Virus record (IMG/VR): IMGVR_UViG_3300021478_000015
Span: 1-64,000 of that record
DNA: 64,000 bases
Source: a virus
Reading direction: 5' to 3' (one strand)
Below, one piece after another: positions 7,263 through 14,650 of the stretch (position 1 is its first letter; every line of letters begins with the position of its first letter). A program made the translations under genes and the position numbers. The notes beneath the pieces were generated by a model. It was given only the letters and a program-made list of their open reading frames with translations, ran no database searches and was not told the origin of the DNA.

Positions 7263-7446
7263 CGTGCCCGACGTGCCTGAGAACATGGAGGCGTTCCCTC
7301 CGGTGCCCCGCCTTGGTGGGGCCATCGGGCGCACGGCCACCGTGGCCTGCCAGCAGGACCAGCATGACCTGTGCCAGGGCCAGTGCTGGTGCCGGTGCCA
7401 TGAGCGGTCGCTCAGCGGGGAGGAGCAGGACGAGATCGGCTGGTAG
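7255..7446 (+). CDS. small cysteine-rich protein
   Basis: 63 residues from ATG 7255. The segment CQQDQHDLCQGQCWCRCHE has five cysteines and two histidines within about 20 residues, so it is very likely metal-binding. The N-terminal third is Pro-rich and flexible. It ends the coupled chain; a hairpin follows at 7475-7500. Confidence 0.55.
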   Translation: MSDVPDVPENMEAFPPVPRLGGAIGRTATVACQQDQHDLCQGQCWCRCHERSLSGEEQDEIGW

Positions 7447-7474
7447 CTCCTGCCCGGTCGTAGCCCAGAGCCCT

Positions 7475-7500
7475 GAAGGGGTGAGAGAAAGGACCCCTTC
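7475..7500 (+). promoter_or_regulatory. hairpin that places a ribosome site in its loop
   Basis: GAAGGGGT (7475-7482) pairs with ACCCCTTC (7493-7500), 8 bp. The loop GAGAGAAAGG contains the only Shine-Dalgarno-like sequence for ATG 7504. It may control translation of the Pro-rich protein, or be a weak terminator for the upstream operon. Confidence 0.45.
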
Positions 7501-7503
7501 TCG

Positions 7504-7806
7504 ATGAAACGCCCGAAGTGGTGGCCGTGGGGCAAGTCTGCACCGGCCCCTGACACCGAGTCCGAAGAGTGGATCGCGGAACTGAAGGAGCCCGTCGAGC
7601 CCGCCGCCATGCCCGAGCCGGTACCAGGGACTCCCGCCCCTACGCCTGAGCCCGCTCCTGAGCCCCCTCCGCCCCCGGAGCCATCCGGGTTGCCACCGGC
7701 TGCTACAGCGCCTCCTGAGGGCACTCAGGCCCCTCCGGAGGCTCCCCAGCCCCCTCCTTCGTCCACTCGCTCCTCTAAGTCTCCGCGCCGCCCGCCGCCG
7801 TCCTGA
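7504..7806 (+). CDS. proline-rich low-complexity protein
   Basis: 100 residues. After a basic Trp-rich start (MKRPKWWPWGK) the sequence is almost entirely Pro, Ala, Glu and Ser, ending in a basic tail (SKSPRRPPPS). It is predicted disordered. It could be a linker-like scaffold or a weakly expressed accessory protein; coding use of the frame is less certain because low-complexity GC-rich DNA often stays open. Confidence 0.45.
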   Translation: MKRPKWWPWGKSAPAPDTESEEWIAELKEPVEPAAMPEPVPGTPAPTPEPAPEPPPPPEPSGLPPAATAPPEGTQAPPEAPQPPPSSTRSSKSPRRPPPS

Positions 7807-7830
7807 CTAGAAGGATGCTTGAGAATCGGG

Positions 7831-7836
7831 TATGAT
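7831..7836 (+). promoter_or_regulatory. -10 element 8 bases before a start codon
   Basis: TATGAT lies 8 bases before ATG 7845 with no Shine-Dalgarno between them, so the message may be leaderless. No good -35 is seen 16-18 bases upstream (TAGAAG). Confidence 0.35.
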
Positions 7837-7844
7837 GCGCGTAC

Positions 7845-8567
7845 ATGACTGATCAATCCACCTCTCAAGCTCTCGAAGTCGTTCCGGACGAGGTCGTCGC
7901 GGCCGTCAACTCGGGATCCATCACCTGGAGTGACCTGGCCAAGGCCCTGGTCCGGCGGCGTCCGGCCGAGGCCCCTGTCACCCCACCCAAGCTGCCGCTG
8001 GCGGCCAAGATCTCCGACGAGCAGATCGAGGCCCTGACCAAGCTGCTCAAGATCTTCGGCTCGGTGGTCCCCACCGTGCGCCGGGCGCTGGAGCCCAAAG
8101 AGCGGGCCGCCATCATGGAGGAGCGCCAGACCCTCGACGTGGTGGGCAACATGGTCGAGTCCCGCAAGGACGGGATCCGCACCTCCGTCCTCAATCACAA
8201 CGACGTGACCAAAGAGTCCAATAACGGGGGTAAGCCCCTCGATGCTCCGACCGATAAGGATGGGCATTACTTCGCGGCTGACAAGGACATTATTCCGGTT
8301 CCGGATTCGGACCGGGTCTTCTCCTGGGAGACCTCCAGACGTGAGCCGGATATAAACCTGGACAGGCTCAAGGCTCTGTCCGAAGATCCCAGTGTGCCGG
8401 AGTTCACCCACGCCGATTGGCTGGCCATGACCACCCAGACCCGCGTCTTCGATGAGCACAAGACCATGACCCATCTGAAGGACAATCCGGCTCTGCTGTC
8501 GGTCATCGCCCGCGCCGCCGAGCCTGCGGTGACCAGGGGAGCCCTCTATGTCAGGAAAGCCAAGTGA
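7845..8567 (+). CDS. hypothetical protein
   Basis: A 240-residue protein. The N-terminal 60 residues carry an Ala/Val-rich helix and an SDLAKALVRRRP segment that could be DNA-binding. The middle is helical (LTKLLKIFGSVVPTVRRAL), the rest charged and mixed. No cysteines and no recognisable catalytic motif. It starts a new unit just after a -10 element and overlaps the next gene by GTGA. Function unknown. Confidence 0.55.
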   Translation: MTDQSTSQALEVVPDEVVAAVNSGSITWSDLAKALVRRRPAEAPVTPPKLPLAAKISDEQIEALTKLLKIFGSVVPTVRRALEPKERAAIMEERQTLDVVGNMVESRKDGIRTSVLNHNDVTKESNNGGKPLDAPTDKDGHYFAADKDIIPVPDSDRVFSWETSRREPDINLDRLKALSEDPSVPEFTHADWLAMTTQTRVFDEHKTMTHLKDNPALLSVIARAAEPAVTRGALYVRKAK

Positions 8568-9148
8568 GCACCATGACCGCCGAGTTCGTACCCACCCTCG
8601 ATGCCCTGGAGCGGGACACCGAGCCCCTGGTGACCATCGAGCCCACCGACATCGCCCCGTCCGACCCGCGTCTCGACCCCAGCCTCATCGTCCCCTCGGT
8701 CGAGGTGGAGATGCCCACCGACGAGGTCTCCCCGACCCTGGTCATCCTGGACTACATCATTGATCCGGCTACCCCGCTCTTCGAGGGCATCGACACCTCG
8801 GTTGAGCCCCACTTCACCGTCTCGGAGGCGGCCAAGTTCTTCTTCCGGCGGTCCTCGCACTGGATCCGCCTGCAGGAGAACCTGTGCATCAAATGCCGCC
8901 AGCCGTGGCGGACCAAGGATCCCAACGTCTGCCCCAAGGACGGTGAGGAGCATGACATCGGCTTGATCCGCATCAATGGGGTCCGGGTGCCCCCGCCCCG
9001 CACTGAGGGCAACGCCCGCTACTACACCCTGGCCGATATCGAGAACACGGCCAGGGGCCTGTACGAGCAGAGTGTGATCGATCACAATCAACTGTCTTTT
9101 GCCCTGGCCATCGCCCGACTACAAGGACGATTGTGGGACTATCTCTAG
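8564..9148 (+). CDS. putative HTH protein with zinc knuckle
   Basis: 194 residues from GTG 8564, seven bases after AGGAAA and overlapping the previous stop. The first 85 residues are acidic and extended. HFTVSEAAKFFFRRSSHWIR (about residues 85-104) looks like a MerR/excisionase-type helix-turn-helix, then CIKCRQPW and a late Cys form a zinc knuckle, and ARYYTLADIE resembles the wing that reads the next helix. I infer DNA binding, possibly as a regulator. An internal ATG at 8573 is an alternative start. Confidence 0.55.
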   Translation: MSTMTAEFVPTLDALERDTEPLVTIEPTDIAPSDPRLDPSLIVPSVEVEMPTDEVSPTLVILDYIIDPATPLFEGIDTSVEPHFTVSEAAKFFFRRSSHWIRLQENLCIKCRQPWRTKDPNVCPKDGEEHDIGLIRINGVRVPPPRTEGNARYYTLADIENTARGLYEQSVIDHNQLSFALAIARLQGRLWDYL

Positions 9149-9149
9149 G

Positions 9150-9407
9150 ATGGTCAGTGTCGAGCCGTGCGAGAAGCATGAGATCATCAACTGCTCGGTC
9201 TGTCATAAGCCGCCGCCTCCACCCAGGATAAGGACCAGTGGAGATGGCGGTAAGTTTTCGTCTGGTCATGTGGCGGGTGGCAACGTCACTGTCACGGCTA
9301 AGTATCCGGGGCATTGTTATGAGTGCCGTGAGCCGTTTGAAGCTGGCGATCCCATTACCCGCTCGTTTGATGACGATGGCTGGATTTGTGGAGACTGTGC
9401 CGGATGA
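9150..9407 (+). CDS. zinc-ribbon protein
   Basis: 85 residues. Cysteine pairs CSVC (about 16-19), CYEC (about 56-59) and CGDC (about 81-84) plus C7 and H10 give two possible zinc sites. The second half (YPGHCYECREPFEAGDPI to WICGDC) resembles a small PARP/LIM-like or treble-clef ribbon. The stop overlaps the ThyX start. Confidence 0.55.
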   Translation: MVSVEPCEKHEIINCSVCHKPPPPPRIRTSGDGGKFSSGHVAGGNVTVTAKYPGHCYECREPFEAGDPITRSFDDDGWICGDCAG

Positions 9408-10201
9408 GACTCCTCGACAAGCCGGAAGTTTTCCTCGTTGCCTACCCGACCGTCGATTGGACCGAGATCCGCCGGTACTTACGCGCCGTCGATACCGACG
9501 CCCTGGAATGGGCTGACCGGGTTCAGGAATCTGGGCTCTCCGATGGTGAGAGCCTGGTGGAGTTCGGTGGCCGCCTGTGCTACCGGTCCTGGGTCGAGGG
9601 CCTCAACCCCAACGTCCGCCGGGTCCGCAAGGACTCCACCGACTACCTGGGCAACATCCTCGAATCCCACCACGGCTCGGTCATCGAACATGCCAACTAC
9701 AGCTTCGTGATGCACAACGTCTCCCGAGTGTTCACCCACGAACTGGTCCGCCACCGGGCCGGAGCGGCCTACTCCCAGGAGAGCATGCGCTTCGTCCGCT
9801 TGGACGACCTGCCATTTTGGATGCCCGAGTGGGCGCGTGACGACCCGGACCTGATGGGCCGCAGCATCGACCTGCTGCACCAGATGGAGCGCCATCAGCG
9901 CTGGATGGCCGAGCACTTCGGCCTGGACGACCCCGGCGTCCCTTTCAGTGAGAAGAAGGCCAAGACCTCCTTCATGCGCCGCTTTGCCCCCGATGGGGTG
10001 GCTACCGGGGTGCTCTGCACCATGAATATCCGCACCCTCCGGCATGTGATCTACATGCGGACCGCCCTCGGGGCCGAGGAGGAGATTCGCCTGGTCTTCG
10101 ATGAGGTGGCCTATATCTGCGCCGAGAAGTTTCCCGACCTGATGCAGGACTATTCCCCCGATGAGGATCGTGCTTGGATTCCGGAGTGGATCAAGGTCTA
10201 G
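9404..10201 (+). CDS. thyX: flavin-dependent thymidylate synthase
   Basis: A 265-residue ThyX, the FAD enzyme that methylates dUMP to dTMP with methylene-tetrahydrofolate. The signature RHRAGAAYSQESMR is at about residues 116-129, matching RHRx7S. The His-rich FAD region (ESHHGSVIEHANY, about 88-100) and the later MNIRTLRHVIYMRT helix (about 206-219) are present. The start is ATG 9404, overlapping the previous stop. With the class II RNR, Dcd and MazG-like genes it forms a phage dNTP supply set. Confidence 0.93.
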   Translation: MRLLDKPEVFLVAYPTVDWTEIRRYLRAVDTDALEWADRVQESGLSDGESLVEFGGRLCYRSWVEGLNPNVRRVRKDSTDYLGNILESHHGSVIEHANYSFVMHNVSRVFTHELVRHRAGAAYSQESMRFVRLDDLPFWMPEWARDDPDLMGRSIDLLHQMERHQRWMAEHFGLDDPGVPFSEKKAKTSFMRRFAPDGVATGVLCTMNIRTLRHVIYMRTALGAEEEIRLVFDEVAYICAEKFPDLMQDYSPDEDRAWIPEWIKV

Positions 10202-10210
10202 GAGGCCTCT

Positions 10211-11125
10211 ATGACGGCTTGCGGCAAGCTGGTGACCGGCTACAACTCCCCCGACCGGGACAACCCTCAATCTGAGCACTGGGTGGAGCTACGCACTGGC
10301 TATCCCTGCTCGGTGGAGCTTGAGACCTCTGGAGCCCACCCCGGCCCCTGTGCGGCCGTAGAGCAGCCTCAGACCGTCACCTCCCGTCAGCGGTGGCTGG
10401 AGACCAACCGGAGGCGCACAGAGGACCTCAGGCACCAATCCTCGGGCCTGGGGGAGACCCAGGGTCGGCCTCTGACCTTCGCGGAGAATGCTGGGGCTGA
10501 TCCGGCCATCATCCACCCGGCCCAGGAGGTCCCCTGCCCGCTGTGCTCGGACTACGTCCTGGCCAAGGACCTTCCTGACCATCTTCGTCAGGTGCATGCC
10601 TCCACGGCCGCCACCGCCGTCCGGACCGTCCCTCCCAAGGCCGAGCGCGGTCCTGCCCCTCCGGGGTACTACTACGCCGGGGATGGTTCCGCGGAGGACA
10701 CCGGAGAGATGCACTCTTCGCCCTCCGGTCCTCGGGGTCAGATGCCCACCAGGGCCGACCGGCCCCACGATCAAGCTCTACCTGAGCCCAACACCCGCCC
10801 GGTCATGCATGAGGTGCTCATCGATCTGGTCTCCAAGCGCTTGGCCATCGGGGTCGAGCGCTACGGCACCGGCCTGCAGCCCATGAACGGTCGAGACGCC
10901 TTTCGCGATCTGGTCGAGGAACTGGTGGATGCCACCGTCTACACCCTGCAGATCCAGCATGAAAAAGCCGAGATGCTTGAATATGCTAAGGCTATCCATT
11001 ATTTGATCCTTCATCGTGTTACGCCTGAAGAACCTGCGGTGTTAGATGTGTTGATAAACCACATTGAAACATTATTGAGATGGCTGGGAGATCCGGTTGA
11101 GCACTCTGCTAATCGACGGGCATAA
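10211..11125 (+). CDS. zinc finger plus MazG-like pyrophosphohydrolase
   Basis: 304 residues from ATG 10211 after GGAGG. The N-terminal third is polar with scattered Cys. A C2H2 finger, CPLCSDYVLAKDLPDHLRQVH, lies near residues 109-129 (20 of its residues are decisive: C-x2-C then H-x4-H). The C-terminal third has RLAIGVERYGTGLQPMNGRD and DLVEELVDATVYTL (about 205-245), an actinophage MazG-like signature with the EExxD metal site. I infer a nucleotide pyrophosphatase tethered to DNA or RNA. The last 29 bases overlap the flap endonuclease gene; base composition drops in the last 100 bases. Confidence 0.7.
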   Translation: MTACGKLVTGYNSPDRDNPQSEHWVELRTGYPCSVELETSGAHPGPCAAVEQPQTVTSRQRWLETNRRRTEDLRHQSSGLGETQGRPLTFAENAGADPAIIHPAQEVPCPLCSDYVLAKDLPDHLRQVHASTAATAVRTVPPKAERGPAPPGYYYAGDGSAEDTGEMHSSPSGPRGQMPTRADRPHDQALPEPNTRPVMHEVLIDLVSKRLAIGVERYGTGLQPMNGRDAFRDLVEELVDATVYTLQIQHEKAEMLEYAKAIHYLILHRVTPEEPAVLDVLINHIETLLRWLGDPVEHSANRRA

Positions 11126-12023
11126 CATCGCCCTTCGCTCCTTGTTCGCCATGAGCAAGGCCAAGCCCCTCAGCACCGAGGACGGCATCCCCACCGGAGC
11201 CCTCCACACCTGCATCATCACCATGGCCAGCTACATCAAGAGGATCCAGCCGGACCGGGTCATGGTGTGCTGGGACTCCGGCGGCTCCTCCTGGCGCAGC
11301 GAGGTCTTTCCTGAGTACAAGGCCGAGCGTTCCCACTCCAGCGACCCGAGCGACTACATCACCAAGCTGATCCTGTTCCTGGACCTGGCCGGGGTCCCCC
11401 AGATCGCCATGGCCCACCTGGAGGCCGATGATCTGATCGCGTCCTATTGGAATCATGAAAACTCAGATTCGATGTTACACATTCTAAGTGGGGACAAGGA
11501 TTTCTACCAGCTACTCGATCAGTGGACCATCATCCATCATCCCGGTGATAAAGAACCATGGACAGATGTCCGGTTCGAGAATGAGTTTGGATTTAAACCG
11601 GATAACATGCGGCTTGTCATGGCCTTGATGGGAGATAAGATTGATGGGATCCCAGGAGTGCCCGGAGTGGGCATGAAGACAGCGGTGAAGATCCTTGATA
11701 GCGTCTATGCTAATGAGCAGCAGTTGATCCATCTAGAGTCCTTCGGAAAGATCAAGATTCCACCAGGGGTGGTCAAGAGGAATCTTTCCCTGGTGGATCT
11801 GACCAAGATCTTCCTGACGGGTCTGCCCACACTCAACCAGTTTTCACCTACCGTCCCAGGTGGACAGGGCTGGGATGAACTTGTAGCATTCCTCGACCGG
11901 CTGGAACTTCACGTTGTTAAGGGTCGCCTTATGGCTCATCGTTTGTGGACGGAAGCCGGTTGGAGTCCGAAAAAACCGCAGGTGGAAGGCCATGAGAAAG
12001 GAGATCGCCTCTGGGCATATTGA
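11097..12023 (+). CDS. 5'-3' exonuclease / flap endonuclease
   Basis: 308 residues related to T5 D15 and the Pol I 5' nuclease. Metal-binding acidic residues are in STLLIDGHN (N-terminus), MVCWDSGG (about 55-62), LEADDLIA (about 108-115) and LSGDKDFYQLL (about 129-139). The helix-hairpin-helix DNA clamp is GDKIDGIPGVPGVGMKTA (about 177-194). It removes RNA primers and 5' flaps. The start is TTG 11097, six bases after GGGAG. GC content falls in the second half compared with neighbours. Confidence 0.9.
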   Translation: MSTLLIDGHNIALRSLFAMSKAKPLSTEDGIPTGALHTCIITMASYIKRIQPDRVMVCWDSGGSSWRSEVFPEYKAERSHSSDPSDYITKLILFLDLAGVPQIAMAHLEADDLIASYWNHENSDSMLHILSGDKDFYQLLDQWTIIHHPGDKEPWTDVRFENEFGFKPDNMRLVMALMGDKIDGIPGVPGVGMKTAVKILDSVYANEQQLIHLESFGKIKIPPGVVKRNLSLVDLTKIFLTGLPTLNQFSPTVPGGQGWDELVAFLDRLELHVVKGRLMAHRLWTEAGWSPKKPQVEGHEKGDRLWAY

Positions 12024-12086
12024 TCAGGGTTCGTAGTCGCTGAAGACTTCGTTCCCTCGCAAGTCCCCAACTCACGAAGGAGACCC

Positions 12087-12761
12087 ATGAGGAAACTTCT
12101 ACTCATCCTCGCCGCCGCTATAGGCGGCACGTTTGCTTTAGCAGCACCGGCCCATGCTCAACCGGCCAGCCCGGTAGACGCCCCCTACCACCCGAGCCCC
12201 GTGGTCGCCGCCAGTGGTTCGCCCCCGGTGGTCCTCACCTCGGTGCGAACCCCGACGCTCCCGAGGTATCGAGTCGTTAGCGGCGACTCGCTCTGGAGCA
12301 TCGGGATCCGCCTCAACCGGCCGTGGACTGCGCTCGCTGCCTACAACCGGAGTCTGGTTCCCAACCCGAACCTCATCTACGTGGGTCAGGTCTTGACCAT
12401 TCCACCAGTTGGGTACTCGGGCTCGGTTGCACTACCCGTCCCGGCCCCTCGGTATTCATCTCCTGTTACCCATTCGGTAACCCACCACTACTCGGCTCCT
12501 GTGGTCACATATACACCCAGGCCAGCCCCAGTGGTGAGCAGCTATGCCGCGCCGGGCAGCTTCAAGGCGTGCGTCGAGATGCGAGAGTCCACCGATGGTC
12601 GAGGCTCCTCGAACCTGTACGGGATCTTGAACTCGACCTGGGCCAGCCTGGGCCGGTCAGGATCTGCCTACTCGGCCTCTCCGGCCGAGCAGTCTGCAGC
12701 TTTTGATCAGCTTTACGCCAAGGACGGCGCGCAGCCCTGGAGACCCTACGATGGGTGCTAG
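12087..12761 (+). CDS. secreted LysM protein with Rpf/transglycosylase-like domain
   Basis: 224 residues after a strong GAAGGAGA site. A signal peptide runs from MRKLLLILAAAIGG to APAHAQ (cleavage near residue 25). A LysM domain follows (YRVVSGDSLWSIGIRLNRPW to VGQVLTIPP, about 59-108), then a Pro/Ser linker, then a short C-terminal domain with CVEMRESTDGRGSSNLYGIL and STWASLG, matching the catalytic Glu region and fold of Rpf-like transglycosylases (E in MRES). It would bind and cut peptidoglycan outside the membrane. It could aid lysis, superinfection exclusion or host resuscitation. A strong terminator follows. Confidence 0.8.
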   Translation: MRKLLLILAAAIGGTFALAAPAHAQPASPVDAPYHPSPVVAASGSPPVVLTSVRTPTLPRYRVVSGDSLWSIGIRLNRPWTALAAYNRSLVPNPNLIYVGQVLTIPPVGYSGSVALPVPAPRYSSPVTHSVTHHYSAPVVTYTPRPAPVVSSYAAPGSFKACVEMRESTDGRGSSNLYGILNSTWASLGRSGSAYSASPAEQSAAFDQLYAKDGAQPWRPYDGC

Positions 12762-12787
12762 CACGTAGTCGCAACAACTTCGTGCTG

Positions 12788-12822
12788 GAGACCCCCTCCC
12801 GCCCGCCCTGGGAGGGGGTCTC
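12788..12822 (+). terminator. strong terminator hairpin
   Basis: A perfect 13-bp stem, GAGACCCCCTCCC (12788-12800) with GGGAGGGGGTCTC (12810-12822), nine-base loop, 27 bases after the LysM stop. The T-tract is weak (TCTGCG), as is usual in GC-rich actinophages. Confidence 0.65.
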
Positions 12823-12834
12823 TGCGCGCCAGGG

Positions 12835-12864
12835 TTGTGGGCCGACCGTTCAAGGTGGTAGCGT
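12835..12864 (+). promoter_or_regulatory. promoter of the replication block
   Basis: TTGTGG (12835-12840), 18-base spacer, TAGCGT (12859-12864), fitting the phage TTGnnn/TAnnGT pattern. It would give a leader of about 105 bases before GTG 12977. Confidence 0.5.
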
Positions 12865-12910
12865 CCCCGCCGAGATCAGTCGGGCTGGATCCCCCTTGAT
12901 GCTCGCATTA

Positions 12911-12947
12911 GGTCGCCCCCTCACTGCTGGCCGGTGATGGGGCGGCC
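12911..12947 (+). promoter_or_regulatory. stem-loop in the leader of the Sm-like gene
   Basis: GGTCGCCCC (12911-12919) pairs with GGGGCGGCC (12939-12947, one G-U), extended by TCAC/GTGA inside after one mismatch. It is followed by CTCTTT. It lies 30 bases before GTG 12977 and may attenuate or protect the message. Confidence 0.4.
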
Positions 12948-12976
12948 GACTCTTTCCCGAAAGGCGAGGGTACTGG

Positions 12977-13321
12977 GTGGTCAAGAAGGGTGGGGAGCCT
13001 ACCGGCTCTGCGGTGTCAACCAAACAACTGGCATACACCGTCAGAGACGGAAGGATAGTAGCTTTCCATCTTGAGGGGCAGGTAATCGCAGGGTATTTGG
13101 CTGGAATGGATGGATACCACTGGCTGGTGATAACGCCATCATTAGAGATTCATCTGGTACATAAGAGTTGCGCTCGCGTTGATCTCGGTAAGTTAGATCA
13201 GAAAGCTTCTCTCCCTAACGAGGCTAATAAAGATGAGATCGAGCGGTTGGTGCTCCCTTTTCGTCAGTGGCTTCGAGAGAGAGAAATAATCCCTCCGGGG
13301 CCGAGCCGAAAGGGCGACTAG
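12977..13321 (+). CDS. Sm/Hfq-like RNA-binding protein (putative)
   Basis: 114 residues from GTG 12977. The segment AFHLEGQVIAGYLAGMDGYH, then WLVITPSLEIHLVHKSCARV (about residues 29-68), reads like an Sm fold. The G-x4-G-x-L-x-G-x-D pattern matches Sm1 and LVHKSCARV matches the YKHAIST-type Sm2 of Hfq. The C-terminal tail is charged. If correct it would bind RNA as a ring. The gene opens the replication block and is followed directly by a replication-associated hypothetical. Function by similarity only; the score is moderate because the match is short. Confidence 0.5.
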   Translation: MVKKGGEPTGSAVSTKQLAYTVRDGRIVAFHLEGQVIAGYLAGMDGYHWLVITPSLEIHLVHKSCARVDLGKLDQKASLPNEANKDEIERLVLPFRQWLREREIIPPGPSRKGD

Positions 13322-13777
13322 ATGCTAAGAGCTTACGAGACCGAGTTAGACGAACTCGGTGTTACCAGTGTGGTAGTCAGGCGGGCGCAGGCGGTAGAGG
13401 TCACATCCAAGACCACCGCCATTGATATTCGAGCAGTACATATCATCAAACAGCTTGCCGTGGATGCGGACTGGAACTGGCAAGCAATCCGGGATTACGT
13501 GCATGATCAGATCTGTCAGATCCACGGGGACTTCCCACCTATGCCCGCGGTGCAGGAATCGGGGATCTTCAAGGCCTTCTTGAAGCGCTGGCCCAACGAC
13601 GACTTCCCGGTCGTCACCGGCCCCCAGATCGCCCGCTACGCCTTCGAGGTGGAGGGTGGGTGGTGGTACGGAGCCCCTATCGGCTACGGCCGCTTCACCA
13701 AGGCCTCGGACGGCTATTTCGCCGTGCCCATCGCCACCAAGCTGGCCGCCGCGGCTCCTTTCCTCTCGGCCCTGTAG
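13322..13777 (+). CDS. hypothetical protein of the replication block
   Basis: A 151-residue protein that starts at the base after the previous stop. The N-terminal half is mixed helix/strand (DIRAVHIIKQLAVDADWNW); the C-terminal half (EVEGGWWYGAPIGYGRF) is aromatic and beta-rich. No catalytic motif is seen. Position immediately before the helicase loader suggests a replication-initiation or loader-associated role, but that is only context. Confidence 0.6.
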   Translation: MLRAYETELDELGVTSVVVRRAQAVEVTSKTTAIDIRAVHIIKQLAVDADWNWQAIRDYVHDQICQIHGDFPPMPAVQESGIFKAFLKRWPNDDFPVVTGPQIARYAFEVEGGWWYGAPIGYGRFTKASDGYFAVPIATKLAAAAPFLSAL

Positions 13778-14650
13778 GTGCTGGAGCTTCCTCCGCTCCC
13801 CTCGGCGGTACACACGCTCAGCAACGAAGACTCTGATCGACTCAAGCGTGAGTTCGGTCCGGCGCTGGCGATCTCCCCCACCGATTGTAAGACCTGTGAT
13901 GGCACCGGCACCTTCCGGTGGTATGCCAGGGCCTCACTCGACTGGCAGGGCGCGCCTGATGTCATCGATGAGTTCAAATGCCCCTGCGATGATCAGTGGA
14001 TCCTCAGTCGATTTCTGCTGCACTGTGGCATCGAGTACAAGTATCAACGGTTTGATTGGTCCGATATCGCAGTAACCATGCCTGCGGAGATCAACGATTA
14101 CCTGAGTAATGCTCGCCAGATCATCGGGGCGGGACTAGGGCTGGTGCTCTATGGATCAGAGGGAACCGGTAAGACCCTCCTGGCCATCCTGTTGCTCAAG
14201 ACCCTCATCGCCAGGGGTCACCATGGATATTTCACCACCTACTCCAACATGATCCAACGCTTCAATGAAGGTCGTTTCGATAAGGAAGAACGACAGTGGT
14301 TCTTGCGCCGGGTCACCCATACCTCGGTTCTGGTCATCGATGACATCGGTCGCGAGCAGAAGCGTAAGACCTTGGAGAAGGATAAGGGAACAGTGGATTC
14401 CCTGCAGGCCACCGCCGAGTTCCTCTTCGAGGATGTGGTGCGTCACCGGGTGGGCATGGCGACACCAACCTTCATCACCTCGAACCTGGCCCTCGGTGAC
14501 ATCGCCAGCAAATACGGCAGCAATGTCATGAGCCTCTTGGCCGAGCAGGCCATCCCGGTGGAACTGACCGGCATGGACTGGCGCAACACCAGTTCGGCTC
14601 GGGGCATGGAGGAACTGCGTCAAGGGTTACGTCGCCCCGTGGTCCTGTAG
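13778..14650 (+). CDS. dnaC-like: DnaC-type helicase loader (AAA+ ATPase)
   Basis: 290 residues from GTG 13778, abutting the previous stop. A zinc knuckle (CKTCDGTG, about 38-45, with CPCDDQW about 68) precedes the ATPase. Walker A is LYGSEGTGKT (about 124-133), Walker B is VLVIDDIGRE (about 184-193), and FITSN serves as sensor 1. Loaders of this family place the replicative helicase on DNA. The adjacent gene is the DnaB-type helicase, as expected for a loader-helicase pair. The N-terminal zinc module differs from E. coli DnaC and resembles the DnaI arrangement. Confidence 0.88.
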   Translation: MLELPPLPSAVHTLSNEDSDRLKREFGPALAISPTDCKTCDGTGTFRWYARASLDWQGAPDVIDEFKCPCDDQWILSRFLLHCGIEYKYQRFDWSDIAVTMPAEINDYLSNARQIIGAGLGLVLYGSEGTGKTLLAILLLKTLIARGHHGYFTTYSNMIQRFNEGRFDKEERQWFLRRVTHTSVLVIDDIGREQKRKTLEKDKGTVDSLQATAEFLFEDVVRHRVGMATPTFITSNLALGDIASKYGSNVMSLLAEQAIPVELTGMDWRNTSSARGMEELRQGLRRPVVL

